Notes: generated by a model not told the origin, from the letters alone. A stretch of DNA of 64,000 nucleotides from Mesorhizobium loti (GCA_014189435.1 CP050293.1:997001-1061000); one strand, 5' to 3'; shown: positions 7,658 through 16,357, counted from the first letter of the stretch. Made by a program: numbers and translations.

Positions 7658-8956
7658 ATGACGCCGACACCCAACCGCACGGCGCGGATCCGGGCACTCG
7701 CGCAGCATGATGTTGCCGAAGCACAAAGCGCGCTGGCGGCACTGCTGGGCGACCTGTTCGAGATGCACCCCCGCAATGTCCGCATCAACTTCGACAAATA
7801 CAGCCTCAATTTGCTGAACGGCTTCTTCGAGGACGACGGCAAGGCCTACTTCTTCAAGTTCCATCAGGAGGAACGGGAAGAGGCGATGACGGGCGAGTAT
7901 TACCGCGCCGAGATCCTGTCGCGCGCCGGCCTACCGGTCGACCAACCCGTGCACATGTCGGCCCAGCCCGGCGAGCAGATCCTTGTCTATCGCCGTCGCA
8001 CGGATCCGCGCTTCTCGGATGTTCTGTTCGCACTGGATGCGCAGGACGATGCCGGCAAACGGCGAGAAGCCGTTCTTGCCGAGCGCGACCTGTCGGCCAG
8101 GCTGCTTGAGGTCTATCTCGAGACGCTGCATCCGGTAACCGTCGAGGAGGTGTCGGCGGAGCCGATCCACAGGCTGTTTCATGAGCGGCTGATCGATACC
8201 GAGACACGCTTGTCGCTAGGCGGCCGGCTGGCCGATTTCTATGTCGGCAAACTGTTTGTCTTTCCCGGTGTGGAACTGGATTGGGATCGGTTCTCCCAGC
8301 TGAAATTCGTCATCAACGGCCAGCGCTATGCCAGCAGCGTCGGCGAACTCTTCGAGGCCGCCGCAATGCGCTTGCAGCCGGACCGGCTTGCCGACGCAGG
8401 CGGCGTGGTCGCGCACGGTGACGCCCACAACGCCAATGTCTGGTACACGGCGAAGGCGGGGAGGGCGGAACTGTCCTTCTTCGATCCTGCCTTTGCCGGC
8501 TCGCACATCCCGACGCTGCTGGCGGAGGTGAAGGCGACGTTCCACAACATCTTCGCCCACCCGTTCTGGCTCTATGATCCGGCGGCCGCGACCGTGGCAT
8601 TTCGCGCCCAGGCGCGGCTGGACGGAAACCTGCTCCATGTCGACACCGACTGGGACCTGAGCCCTGTCCGCCGCGATCTGCTGGAGGTCAAGGCGACCGC
8701 CCTATGGCGGCCATTGCTGCTGGAGCTCAAACGGCGCGGCATGCTTCCGGCCGATTGGCGGGCGGTGCTGCGGGCAGGCCTTTTCCTGTCGCCGACGCTG
8801 GTCATGAACCTGCGGGCCGGCGCGCGCAGTCACACGCCGGTCTCCTCCCTCATTGCCTTTTCAGTCGCGGTCATGGTTGGCAGCGAACCCGTTGCCGGGG
8901 TCGATCGAGTGACCGATTTCCTCGGCCGGATCGATCCGGAAAAGCGTGAAAATTGA
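7658..8956 (+). CDS. APH-like small-molecule kinase (phosphotransferase family)
   Basis: A 432-residue protein with the Brenner-type catalytic motif of aminoglycoside/choline-kinase-like enzymes: AHGDAHNANVWY near residue 250-260 (catalytic Asp and metal-binding Asn), followed by SFFDPAF, which takes the place of the metal-binding DxD/DFG-like element. It would phosphorylate a small hydroxylated substrate with ATP in the cytoplasm. It has its own ribosome-binding site (AGAGGGGAC) and its own copy of the operator (site C). Position between the regulator and the importer suggests it acts on the imported compound. The substrate cannot be told from sequence. Confidence 0.72.
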   Translation: MTPTPNRTARIRALAQHDVAEAQSALAALLGDLFEMHPRNVRINFDKYSLNLLNGFFEDDGKAYFFKFHQEEREEAMTGEYYRAEILSRAGLPVDQPVHMSAQPGEQILVYRRRTDPRFSDVLFALDAQDDAGKRREAVLAERDLSARLLEVYLETLHPVTVEEVSAEPIHRLFHERLIDTETRLSLGGRLADFYVGKLFVFPGVELDWDRFSQLKFVINGQRYASSVGELFEAAAMRLQPDRLADAGGVVAHGDAHNANVWYTAKAGRAELSFFDPAFAGSHIPTLLAEVKATFHNIFAHPFWLYDPAAATVAFRAQARLDGNLLHVDTDWDLSPVRRDLLEVKATALWRPLLLELKRRGMLPADWRAVLRAGLFLSPTLVMNLRAGARSHTPVSSLIAFSVAVMVGSEPVAGVDRVTDFLGRIDPEKREN

Positions 8957-8967
8957 GTCTCTCCAAC

Positions 8968-8986
8968 TTGTATATGCATGTATGTA
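8968..8986 (+). promoter_or_regulatory. Candidate HutC-type operator, site D
   Basis: TTGTATATGCATGTATGTA, the best copy of the motif (19 of 19 positions of the derived consensus). A possible promoter follows directly: TTGACA at 8995-9000, a 17-nt spacer and TGAAAT at 9018-9023. A repressor bound here would sit just upstream of RNA polymerase at the importer operon. Confidence 0.7.
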
Positions 8987-9153
8987 TTTTAGCCTTGACA
9001 TCCGCTCCCGCTGACGCTGAAATATCCTCGCACTTCACCATGAAGTGGCAGGTAAGACGCCGAGGCACAGTGCCGCAAGAGCAGAAACCCGCAGTCTCAC
9101 CAGACCGGCTACCTGGGTTAGAAAAAGCGGTCTGATCATCAAGGGGAACAAAG

Positions 9154-10164
9154 ATGATGCGTAACCTAACAGGACAATTTCGCGCGCTCGTGATGGCCGC
9201 CGCCATCGGGCTCGCCGCCGCCCCGGCAGCCTACGCGGCCGATGCGGCCATTCCCACCACGCCCGAGGCAGGAGCGTTCAAGATCGGCATCGAGCCCTGG
9301 CTTGGCTATGGCCAGTGGCATGTCGCCGAGGCCAAGGGCCTGTTCAAGACAAATGGGCTGAGCGACGTCCAGATCGTCAATTTCGCCGAGGACAAGGACA
9401 TCAATGCAGCCCTTGCGAGCGGCCAGCTTGACGCCGCCAACATCGCCACCCACACGGCGATGGGCATGGTTGCGGCCGGCCTGCCGGTGAAGATCGTGCT
9501 GCTGCTCGACGTCTCCATGACCGCCGACGCCATCATCGCCGGCAAGGACGTCACCTCGATCAAGGACCTCAAGGGCAAGCAGGTCGCTTTCGAGGAAGGC
9601 ACGACGAGCGACATCCTGCTCAAATACGCGCTCGCCAGGAACGGCATGTCGATCGACGATGTGAAGCCGGTTCCGATGCCGGCGTCGGACGCCGGCAGCG
9701 CCTTGATCGCCGGCCAGGTGCCGGTCGCGGTGACTTACGAACCGTACCTCACCGTCGCCATGGCGCAGAACAAGGACCTCAAGCTGCTGTTCACCGCCGG
9801 TGAGGATCCGGGCCTGATCAGCGACGTGCTGGTGGTGCGTGACGAGGTGATCAAGTCGCGGCCCGGCCAGGTGCTGGCCATGATCAAGAGCTGGGATGCG
9901 GCGCTCAAGGACTACAATGCCGACACGCCCGGTGGCCGCGCCATCATCGCCAAGGCCGTCGGCTCGGACGTCAAGGACCTCAACACCGCCTTTGACGGCG
10001 TGCGCTACTATTCGCTCGCCGAAAACAAGACGGCGCTGACCGGCGACTTCACCACCAAGACCTTCGCCGATGTCGAAGCCGCCGCCAAGAACGCCAAGCT
10101 GCTTCAGGCCGATGTGACGCCGGAGCAGATGATCGACCCGTCCTTCGTCAAGGCGGCGGAATGA
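9154..10164 (+). CDS. NitT/TauT-type ABC transporter substrate-binding protein
   Basis: A 336-residue periplasmic binding protein. An N-terminal signal peptide (hydrophobic residues ~12-28, cleavage near AYAADA) is followed by FKIGIEPWLGYGQWHVAEAKG, cut here as IEPWLGYG, the NMT1/SsuA-like start of taurine/nitrate-type binding proteins. DLKGKQVAFEEGTTSD near residue 135 is also typical. It captures a substrate in the periplasm for the next two gene products. It follows operator D by 168 bp and opens a three-gene operon. Ligands of the family include sulfonates, thiamine precursors and aromatic acids, so the family does not fix the substrate. Confidence 0.87.
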   Translation: MMRNLTGQFRALVMAAAIGLAAAPAAYAADAAIPTTPEAGAFKIGIEPWLGYGQWHVAEAKGLFKTNGLSDVQIVNFAEDKDINAALASGQLDAANIATHTAMGMVAAGLPVKIVLLLDVSMTADAIIAGKDVTSIKDLKGKQVAFEEGTTSDILLKYALARNGMSIDDVKPVPMPASDAGSALIAGQVPVAVTYEPYLTVAMAQNKDLKLLFTAGEDPGLISDVLVVRDEVIKSRPGQVLAMIKSWDAALKDYNADTPGGRAIIAKAVGSDVKDLNTAFDGVRYYSLAENKTALTGDFTTKTFADVEAAAKNAKLLQADVTPEQMIDPSFVKAAE

Positions 10165-10180
10165 CCAAGGCCGGATCGCG

Positions 10181-11056
10181 GTGGTGACGCAGATGCCCGG
10201 GGAGCGTCCCGCGGAAACAGGCTCGGCGCACTCCGCGCCAAGCCCCATCGCGAAACAGGCGAGGCGCCGCCGATCCTCCGGGATCGGCGTGCCCATCGCC
10301 AGGTCGCGCTTCCTGACGATCGCGGTGGCTGTCTTTGTCGGGCTGGGCCTTGCCTGGTGGGCGGCGACCGGACTGGGGTTGGTAAAGCCGATCTTCCTGC
10401 CGTCGCCGGGCAGTGTCGCGACGCAGATCGCCAAGCTCGCGACCGACGGCACGTTGTGGCTGGACCTCAAAGCCTCGATGTACCGCATTTCCATCGGCTT
10501 CCTCATCGCCTCGGCGCTGTCGATACCGATCGGCGTGCTGATCGGCAGTTTCCGCTCCTGGGAGGCGGCCATCGAGCCGCTGGTGGATTTCATCCGCTAC
10601 ATGCCGGTCGTCGCTTTCGTGCCGCTCTCCATCCTGTGGGCGGGCACCGGCGATTCGCAGAAGTTCCTGATCATCTTCATCGGCACCTTCTTCCAGCAGG
10701 TGCTGATGATCATGGACAATGTGAAGCGGGTTCCCGCCGATTTCATCGGCCTTGGGCGCACGCTCGGCCTGCCGGATCGCAAGATCCTGACGCGCATCGT
10801 CGTGCCCAGCGCCTTGCCGGGCATCTGGGACACGCTGCGCATCAGCCTGGGCTGGGCATGGACCTGGCTGGTGCTGGCCGAACTCGTCGCCGCGACTTCG
10901 GGGCTCGGCTATCGCATCACGGTGTCGCAGCGCTATTTCCAGACCAACACCATCATCGGCTACATCCTGCTGCTTGGCCTGCTCGGCCTCATCACCGACC
11001 AGGTGATGAAGGCGCTGGAAAAGGTGCTGTTCAAGCAAGAGGGCCGCTCGCAATGA
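10181..11056 (+). CDS. NitT/TauT-type ABC transporter permease
   Basis: A 291-residue inner-membrane permease of the SsuC/TauC family with about six membrane helices. The conserved EAA-type loop is visible in GLGRTLGLPDRKILTRIVVPSALPG (near residues 185-210, abbreviated: GRTLGLPDRK and VPSALPG), which contacts the ATPase. Start is uncertain: GTG 10181 or ATG 10193, both in frame. It follows the binding protein by 16 bp and ends 10 bp before the ATPase gene. Confidence 0.87.
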   Translation: MVTQMPGERPAETGSAHSAPSPIAKQARRRRSSGIGVPIARSRFLTIAVAVFVGLGLAWWAATGLGLVKPIFLPSPGSVATQIAKLATDGTLWLDLKASMYRISIGFLIASALSIPIGVLIGSFRSWEAAIEPLVDFIRYMPVVAFVPLSILWAGTGDSQKFLIIFIGTFFQQVLMIMDNVKRVPADFIGLGRTLGLPDRKILTRIVVPSALPGIWDTLRISLGWAWTWLVLAELVAATSGLGYRITVSQRYFQTNTIIGYILLLGLLGLITDQVMKALEKVLFKQEGRSQ

Positions 11057-11066
11057 GGTCCAGCCG

Positions 11067-11844
11067 ATGAGCCCCCCAAAATTGCGGATCGCCGGTCTGC
11101 ACAAGAGCTTCGGCACCGGCGAGCGGCGCACGGAAGTGCTGCGCGATATCAACCTCGATCTTGCCGACAACGAGTTCGTCTCCCTGGTCGGCACGTCGGG
11201 CTGCGGCAAGAGCACGTTGCTGTCGATCGTGGCCGGACTGCAGGACTTCGACGCCGGCGATCTCAGCATCGATGGCGCGCCGATCCTGCAGCCGGGTCTC
11301 GACCGTGGCGTCGTCTTCCAGTCCTACACGCTGTTACCCTGGCTCACGGCGCGGCAGAACATCGAGTTTGCCCTCAAGGCCGCCGGTTACGATCGCGCGA
11401 CCTGCCGCAGGATCGCGCTGGAACATCTCGAACTCGTCAAGCTGGCTGATAGCGCCGACCGCTATCCGGCTGAGCTCTCAGGCGAAACAGCGCGTCGCCA
11501 TTGCGCGTGCGCTCTCCTATCGGCCCAAGATGCTGTTGATGGACGAGCCCTTCGGCGCGCTCGATGCCTTGACCCGGCACCAGATGCAGGAACTGCTGAC
11601 CCAGATCTGGGAGGAACACAGGTTGACCGTCCTGTTTGTCACGCATGATGTGGAGGAGGCCGTCTATCTGTCGGACCGGATCGTCGTCATGGGCATCGGC
11701 CCGGGACGCATCACGCAGACTTTCAACGTCGATATCGAGCGCCCGCGCCGCGAAGAGGTGATGGAAAGCCCTGCATTCATGGATTTGCAGCGCGGCGTGC
11801 ACAAGGCCATCCGCGAGGGTTCAAAACGCCCTGAAATGGCGTAG
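11067..11844 (+). pseudogene. NitT/TauT-type ABC ATPase, frameshifted at the signature motif
   Basis: The N-terminal half is a normal SsuB/TauB-type ATPase: Walker A GTSGCGKST near residue 48 and Q-loop VVFQSYTLLPWL. At about 11481-11487 the frame breaks inside the ABC signature: AELSG continues in frame 1 as ETARRH, while KQRVAIARAL, Walker B LLMDEPFGALD and the H-loop FVTHDVEEA continue in another frame to 11844. The expected LSGGMKQR coding sequence is five bases longer, which fits a 5-nt deletion. The first frame stops at 11648. Either the gene is inactive, so the importer would need another ATPase, or this is an assembly error. Confidence 0.8.
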
Positions 11845-11870
11845 GCGCCCGCGGTCACCACTAAGCCCAA

Positions 11871-13763
11871 TCACGTCGCCTTGCCGACCGCCGCGTCCAG
11901 TTCCAACTCGCCTTCGGAAATGTCGTCGAACGAGGCGTAGTTCATGGTGTAGAGGCGGGCGTAGAGGCCTTTTCTTGCCATCAGCTGTTCGTGGTTGCCG
12001 CTTTCGACGATCTCGCCGTTCTGCAGCACGATGATGCGGTCGGCGCCGCGGATGGTGGCCAGACGGTGGGCGATGACCAGACCGGTGCGGCCTTCCAGCA
12101 GGGTGATCAGCGCCTTCTGGATCAGCATCTCGGTGTAGGAATCGATGCTGGCCGTGGCTTCGTCGAGCACCAGGATCTTGGCATCCGCCACCAGTGCGCG
12201 CGCGAAACTGATCAGTTGGCGCTGGCCGAGCGAGAGATTGCCGCCGCGCTGTTCAAGCTCGGTATCGTAGCCATCGGGCAGGTTCTCGATGAAATCGTGC
12301 GCGCCGACAGCCTGCGCGGCGCGCACCACCTCCTCGCGGCTGGCTGATGTCTTGTGGTAGCGGATGTTTTCCAGCACCGAGCCGGAGAACAGGAACGGCT
12401 CCTGCAGCACCATGGCCACCTGATCGCCGAGCGAATCCTGGGTCAGGTCACGCACGTCGTGGCCGCCGACCAGGACCTCGCCTGACCAGACGTCGTAGAA
12501 GCGGTGCACCAGCGCCATCGAGCTGGACTTGCCCGACCCGGTCGGGCCGACCAGGGCCACGGTCTCGCCCGGATTGACGCGAAAGGAGATGTTCTTCAGC
12601 ACCGGCTGGTTTGGCCTATAACCGAAGGTGACGTTCCTGAACTCGACCGAGCCGTCCATGTCGCGCGACAGTGCGATAGCGCCTTGTTTGTCGCTGACGT
12701 CGACCGGCACGTCGAGCACTTCGGAGATGCGCTGGCCCGAAGCCATGGCGCGCTGCATGACGCTGTACTGCATGGTCAGCGAGCGGATGGGGTCGAAGAA
12801 GCGCTGGATGTAGAACAGGAACGCCACCATGACGCCGATGTCGAGGCTGTGCGAGAGCACCATCGAACCGCCGACGACGATGACCGTCGCCATGGCGATG
12901 CCGGTCAGCGTGTCGACGATAGGCACCATCACCTGCGCGTATTTCGCCGAGGTCAGATGGGCATTGAGGTTGGCCAGAACCTTCTCGTCGTAAAGGTCGA
13001 AATTGACGTGCTGGCGCTCCAGGCTCTGCACGGTGCGCACGCCATGGATGCCTTCGGCCAGCGCGCCGTTGGCGATCGAATTGGTCTCGTGCGCGGCCAT
13101 GAAGGCGACCTTGGCGCGCGGCAGCCAGAACAGGCGCACGATGAACAGCACCGGCATGGTCGACAGCGTCAGCAGGCCGAGCCGGAAATCGAGCCAGAGC
13201 AGCACGCTGACGATGCCGAACAACAGCACGATGTCGCCCACCGACATGACCGACGTTTCGAGGAATTCCTGCATCGAATTGACGTCGCCCTGCAGGCGCG
13301 ACATCAGCCGACCGACCTCGGTCTTGTCCATGAAGCTCAAAGAGACCCGCTGCAGATGGCTGAACATGGCGCGGCGCAGGTCGGACAGCACGTTCTCGGC
13401 CACCTTGCCGACGACGCTTTCCTGCACATAGCTGGCGCCGTAGTTGATGAGGATGATCGCTGAGAAAGCACCGATCGCGGCGATCATCACCGACTGGTCG
13501 AGCCTGCCCGCCGTCATGCCGTGGTCGATGGCGTAGCGGATGACCAGCGGGATCGCCAATTGCGTCAGCGTGAACACCAGCACCGCGGCGACCGAGATGA
13601 AAATCCGGCTCTGATATGGCTTCACGAAGCTCCAGATGCGCCTGATGATGCGCGGATCATAGGCCTTGCCGAAAACCTCTTCCTCGTCGCGATGCGAGCC
13701 GACGACCGCCTTGGTCGGCCGGCCGCTGGTGTCTTCCTTCTCGTCGTCGCTCTGTGTCGACAT
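11871..13763 (-). CDS. ABC exporter, half-transporter with canonical ATP site
   Basis: A 630-residue exporter half: a six-helix type-1 membrane domain (residues ~45-330) followed by a nucleotide-binding domain. Walker A is GPTGSGKSS, the signature LSLGQRQ, Walker B ILVLDEATASID with a catalytic Glu, and the H-loop IAHRLAT. ATG 13763 is chosen (GGGAG 8 nt upstream; a GTG at 13766 is adjacent), so it overlaps the stop of the partner gene. The two proteins very likely form a heterodimeric drug/lipid exporter of the LmrCD/TM287-288 kind. The C-terminus carries an acidic tail (EGELELD). Confidence 0.9.
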   Translation of the reverse strand: MSTQSDDEKEDTSGRPTKAVVGSHRDEEEVFGKAYDPRIIRRIWSFVKPYQSRIFISVAAVLVFTLTQLAIPLVIRYAIDHGMTAGRLDQSVMIAAIGAFSAIILINYGASYVQESVVGKVAENVLSDLRRAMFSHLQRVSLSFMDKTEVGRLMSRLQGDVNSMQEFLETSVMSVGDIVLLFGIVSVLLWLDFRLGLLTLSTMPVLFIVRLFWLPRAKVAFMAAHETNSIANGALAEGIHGVRTVQSLERQHVNFDLYDEKVLANLNAHLTSAKYAQVMVPIVDTLTGIAMATVIVVGGSMVLSHSLDIGVMVAFLFYIQRFFDPIRSLTMQYSVMQRAMASGQRISEVLDVPVDVSDKQGAIALSRDMDGSVEFRNVTFGYRPNQPVLKNISFRVNPGETVALVGPTGSGKSSSMALVHRFYDVWSGEVLVGGHDVRDLTQDSLGDQVAMVLQEPFLFSGSVLENIRYHKTSASREEVVRAAQAVGAHDFIENLPDGYDTELEQRGGNLSLGQRQLISFARALVADAKILVLDEATASIDSYTEMLIQKALITLLEGRTGLVIAHRLATIRGADRIIVLQNGEIVESGNHEQLMARKGLYARLYTMNYASFDDISEGELELDAAVGKAT

Positions 13764-15640
13764 CACGCGGCTCCCACCAGGGGTCGATCATCGTCCGGCC
13801 GCAGCTGCAAATCGTAGAGCGCACGGTAGCGCCCGCCGAGCGCCAGCAATTCCTCATGCGTGCCGCGCTCGACGATCCGACCGCCTTCGACGAACAGGAT
13901 CTGGTCGGCATGCTTCAGCGAGCTCAGCCGGTGCGAGATGATCAGCGTGACACGGTCCTTGGCGAAGCGCTTCATCGCCGCCCGGATGCGCTGCTCGGTG
14001 CCGGCGTCGATTGCCGCGGTGGAATCATCGAAGACCAGCACCGATGGCCGCAGCATCAGGCTGCGCGCGATGGTCAGGCGCTGCCGCTGGCCGCCGGAAA
14101 GCGACGCGCCGCGTTCGCCGACGACCGTGGTGTAACCCGCCGGGAGCCCGATGATGTAGTTGTGCAGCTGGGCGTACTCGGCGGCCTGCCCGATGCGCGT
14201 CTCGCGCGCCCAGGGATTGCCGTAGGCGATGTTGTTTTCGATCGAGGTGGTGAACAGGAACGCGTCCTGCTGCACGACGCCGACGGCCTTGCGCAGCGAT
14301 TGCAGCGTCGCCGCACGGATGTCCTGGCCGTCGATGGTGATCTTGCCCGAGGTGACGTCGTAGAAGCGCGGGATCAGGTGCGCGATGGTCGACTTGCCGC
14401 TGCCCGGCGGACCAACGATGCCGATGGTCTCGCCGGACCTTGCCTCGAAGGAGATGCCCGACAGCGTCGGCCGGTCGCCCGCGCCCTCGTAGCGGAAGCC
14501 GACATTGTCGAAGCGCAGCACGCCGTCGGTCACGACGAGGTCCTTGGCATCGGGCGCGTCCTCGATGTCGAGCTCGGCGTCGAGCAATTCGAACAGCCTT
14601 GTGCCGCAGGTCGAGGCGCGCGCGAAGGAGTTGACCATCAGGCCGAGCTGGCGCACCGGCATCTGCAGGATGGTCATGAAGGTGAGGAACTGGGCCAGCG
14701 TACCGACGCTGATCTGGCCCGCGATCACCTTCTGGCCGCCGAACCAGAGCACCAGGCCCATGGCGGCCAGGAACGAGAAGTTCATGGCGCTGGTGTTCGA
14801 GACGCGGATGTCGACGCGCTGATTGGCGAGCTCAAGCGCCGACAATTTGGCACGGTCGAATTTTTCCAGCTCATGCCGCTGTGCCGCGAAGGCCCGCACG
14901 ACGCGGATGCCACCGAGGTTCTCATCCATCACCCGGCTCAGCACCGAGAGGCGCTCCTGCAACGTCAGCCAGGTGCTGCGCAATGCCAGCTGGGTGACCG
15001 AGGACCGCCAGGCGACGAACGGCACGAAGCTCAGGCTGAGCAGCCCGAGCACGAGATCGGTGCTGATCAAGAGATAGGCGCCGACGCCGATCAGCACGCC
15101 GAGCAGCACCACGCGCAGGATGCCGGTTGAAAAGAACATGCGCACGCCGTCGAGATCGAGCAGGCCGAGCGTGATCAAGTCGCCGGTGTGGACCCTGTCG
15201 TGGTAGGCGAAGCTCAGGCGCTGGATCTTCTCGTAGAAAGCCAGGCGCAGTTCATAGCCGGTGCGGTGGCCGACGGCCTCGCCATAGTAGTTCTGCGCCA
15301 TGGTGAAGAGACCGCGCAGGATGCTGACGACGAGCAGCGTCAGCGCCGTGGTCCACAGCGCCTGCTCCGCGGCAGTGCCGGCGCCCGCGGCCATCACGCC
15401 CTGCGCCTGGTCGATGGCGCGTCCCAGCAGGCGCGGAATGAAAAGCTGCAGCGTCGCGGCGATGAAAGTCGAGACGATGGTGATGGCGACCTGCCAGGGA
15501 TGGCGCAGTGTCATGCGCACGATGCGGAGCAAGGTGCTGAGGCCCTTGCCCCAGGAGGCTTCCGCCACATGGGCAAACGATTTGCCGCGCTCCGGCGCGC
15601 CGCCGATTGCTTGCGTGTTCAAGGGAAATATCCAAACCAA
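13763..15640 (-). CDS. ABC exporter, half-transporter with degenerate ATP site
   Basis: A 625-residue exporter half: membrane domain (residues ~40-320) and nucleotide-binding domain with Walker A GPPGSGKST, signature LSGGQRQR, and H-loop IISHRLSS. Walker B reads VLVFDDSTAAID, so the catalytic Glu is Asp, the hallmark of the degenerate site in heterodimeric exporters. Its stop overlaps the start of the canonical partner, which implies translational coupling. The start is uncertain: TTG 15640 is the longest, TTG 15622 is possible, and neither has a clear ribosome-binding site. A perfect 14-bp palindrome lies just upstream. Confidence 0.88.
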   Translation of the reverse strand: MVWIFPLNTQAIGGAPERGKSFAHVAEASWGKGLSTLLRIVRMTLRHPWQVAITIVSTFIAATLQLFIPRLLGRAIDQAQGVMAAGAGTAAEQALWTTALTLLVVSILRGLFTMAQNYYGEAVGHRTGYELRLAFYEKIQRLSFAYHDRVHTGDLITLGLLDLDGVRMFFSTGILRVVLLGVLIGVGAYLLISTDLVLGLLSLSFVPFVAWRSSVTQLALRSTWLTLQERLSVLSRVMDENLGGIRVVRAFAAQRHELEKFDRAKLSALELANQRVDIRVSNTSAMNFSFLAAMGLVLWFGGQKVIAGQISVGTLAQFLTFMTILQMPVRQLGLMVNSFARASTCGTRLFELLDAELDIEDAPDAKDLVVTDGVLRFDNVGFRYEGAGDRPTLSGISFEARSGETIGIVGPPGSGKSTIAHLIPRFYDVTSGKITIDGQDIRAATLQSLRKAVGVVQQDAFLFTTSIENNIAYGNPWARETRIGQAAEYAQLHNYIIGLPAGYTTVVGERGASLSGGQRQRLTIARSLMLRPSVLVFDDSTAAIDAGTEQRIRAAMKRFAKDRVTLIISHRLSSLKHADQILFVEGGRIVERGTHEELLALGGRYRALYDLQLRPDDDRPLVGAA

Positions 15641-15648
15641 TCCGGAGG

Positions 15649-15662
15649 TTAGTCCGGACTAA
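15649..15662. promoter_or_regulatory. Perfect 14-bp palindrome upstream of the exporter operon
   Basis: TTAGTCCGGACTAA is a perfect palindrome 9 bp upstream of the longest exporter start. It is a good candidate operator for an unlinked repressor. The rest of 15641-15906 shows no gene that I can support. Confidence 0.5.
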
Positions 15663-15906
15663 TAAAGCAGACTCAATTCAGATGGGGCGATGTTACGCGT
15701 GTCCGAGTTGGCCGTTCAAGAGCCAATTCCGGTATCGCACTGTGCCTGAACGGAAAGCGAGCATGCGACTGCGACCCGGCTGGCACCAGCGGCGGGATCC
15801 TGCCGATCTTGCTGAAGGGCGTTGGCCGGACGAGGCCAGCAACCCGGCTGTACGCAAGCGACGGCCGGACGGCGTGCGACCTTCCATCCGGCCGGAATGC
15901 GGTCTG

Positions 15907-16329
15907 CTAGGCAGGTATCAGCACGGCGATACGATGCACGCCGACCTCCTTGCTTGTATTCGTCGCCTCGTCTGTCTTGCCCTTGGAGCAGGTGTACATG
16001 TCACCTGTCTTGAGCTTGAATTCCTTGTCTACTTTCTTGATGGTGAATGCGCCTGATGTAATGGTGCATACCATGTCGTTGTCCATCATCATTTGAGGCG
16101 CGTGTGCTCCGGGCTGAAACACCACGTCGACAATCGCGATGCTCTTGTAGGCGGGAATGTCGGAGTTGCCGGTGCTGACCTCAACCACTCTGACACCGGG
16201 CGCAATCTCCTTGCCTTCCTTCGGGCCGTATTTCTTGACCTTCGCGGACGCCACCAGGGTGAACAGAGGCGTTATCGCGGCAGCCGTCACACCGAGAGCA
16301 ATTGCAGACCTGCGATTCATGGTTTTCAT
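15907..16329 (-). CDS. Exported cupin-domain protein
   Basis: A 140-residue protein with an N-terminal export signal (MNRRSAIALG, an Arg-Arg followed by a hydrophobic stretch to about residue 28; Sec or Tat) and a small cupin-like beta barrel: FQPGAHAPQMM near residue 70 and LKTGDMYTC near 110. The usual metal His motif is only partly kept. ATG 16329 is preferred to longer in-frame starts because GGGAGGATG lies 6 nt upstream and the signal peptide begins there. Function is unknown; it stands alone between the exporter and the peptide-type importer. Confidence 0.75.
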   Translation of the reverse strand: MKTMNRRSAIALGVTAAAITPLFTLVASAKVKKYGPKEGKEIAPGVRVVEVSTGNSDIPAYKSIAIVDVVFQPGAHAPQMMMDNDMVCTITSGAFTIKKVDKEFKLKTGDMYTCSKGKTDEATNTSKEVGVHRIAVLIPA

Positions 16330-16344
16330 CGCATCCTCCCACAT

Positions 16345-16357
16345 GTTCGTCACGAAC
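16345..16357. promoter_or_regulatory. Candidate operator of the cupin gene
   Basis: GTTCGTCACGAAC is a perfect inverted repeat (6-bp arms, 1-nt centre) 16 bp upstream of the cupin start codon. On the minus strand a TAATAT -10-like hexamer lies at 16377-16382, which would put the repeat just after the transcription start, a typical repressor position. Confidence 0.45.

Noticed and set aside
13754..15130. A 458-codon plus-strand frame
   Set aside because: It mirrors the exporter gene on the other strand and encodes no motif.
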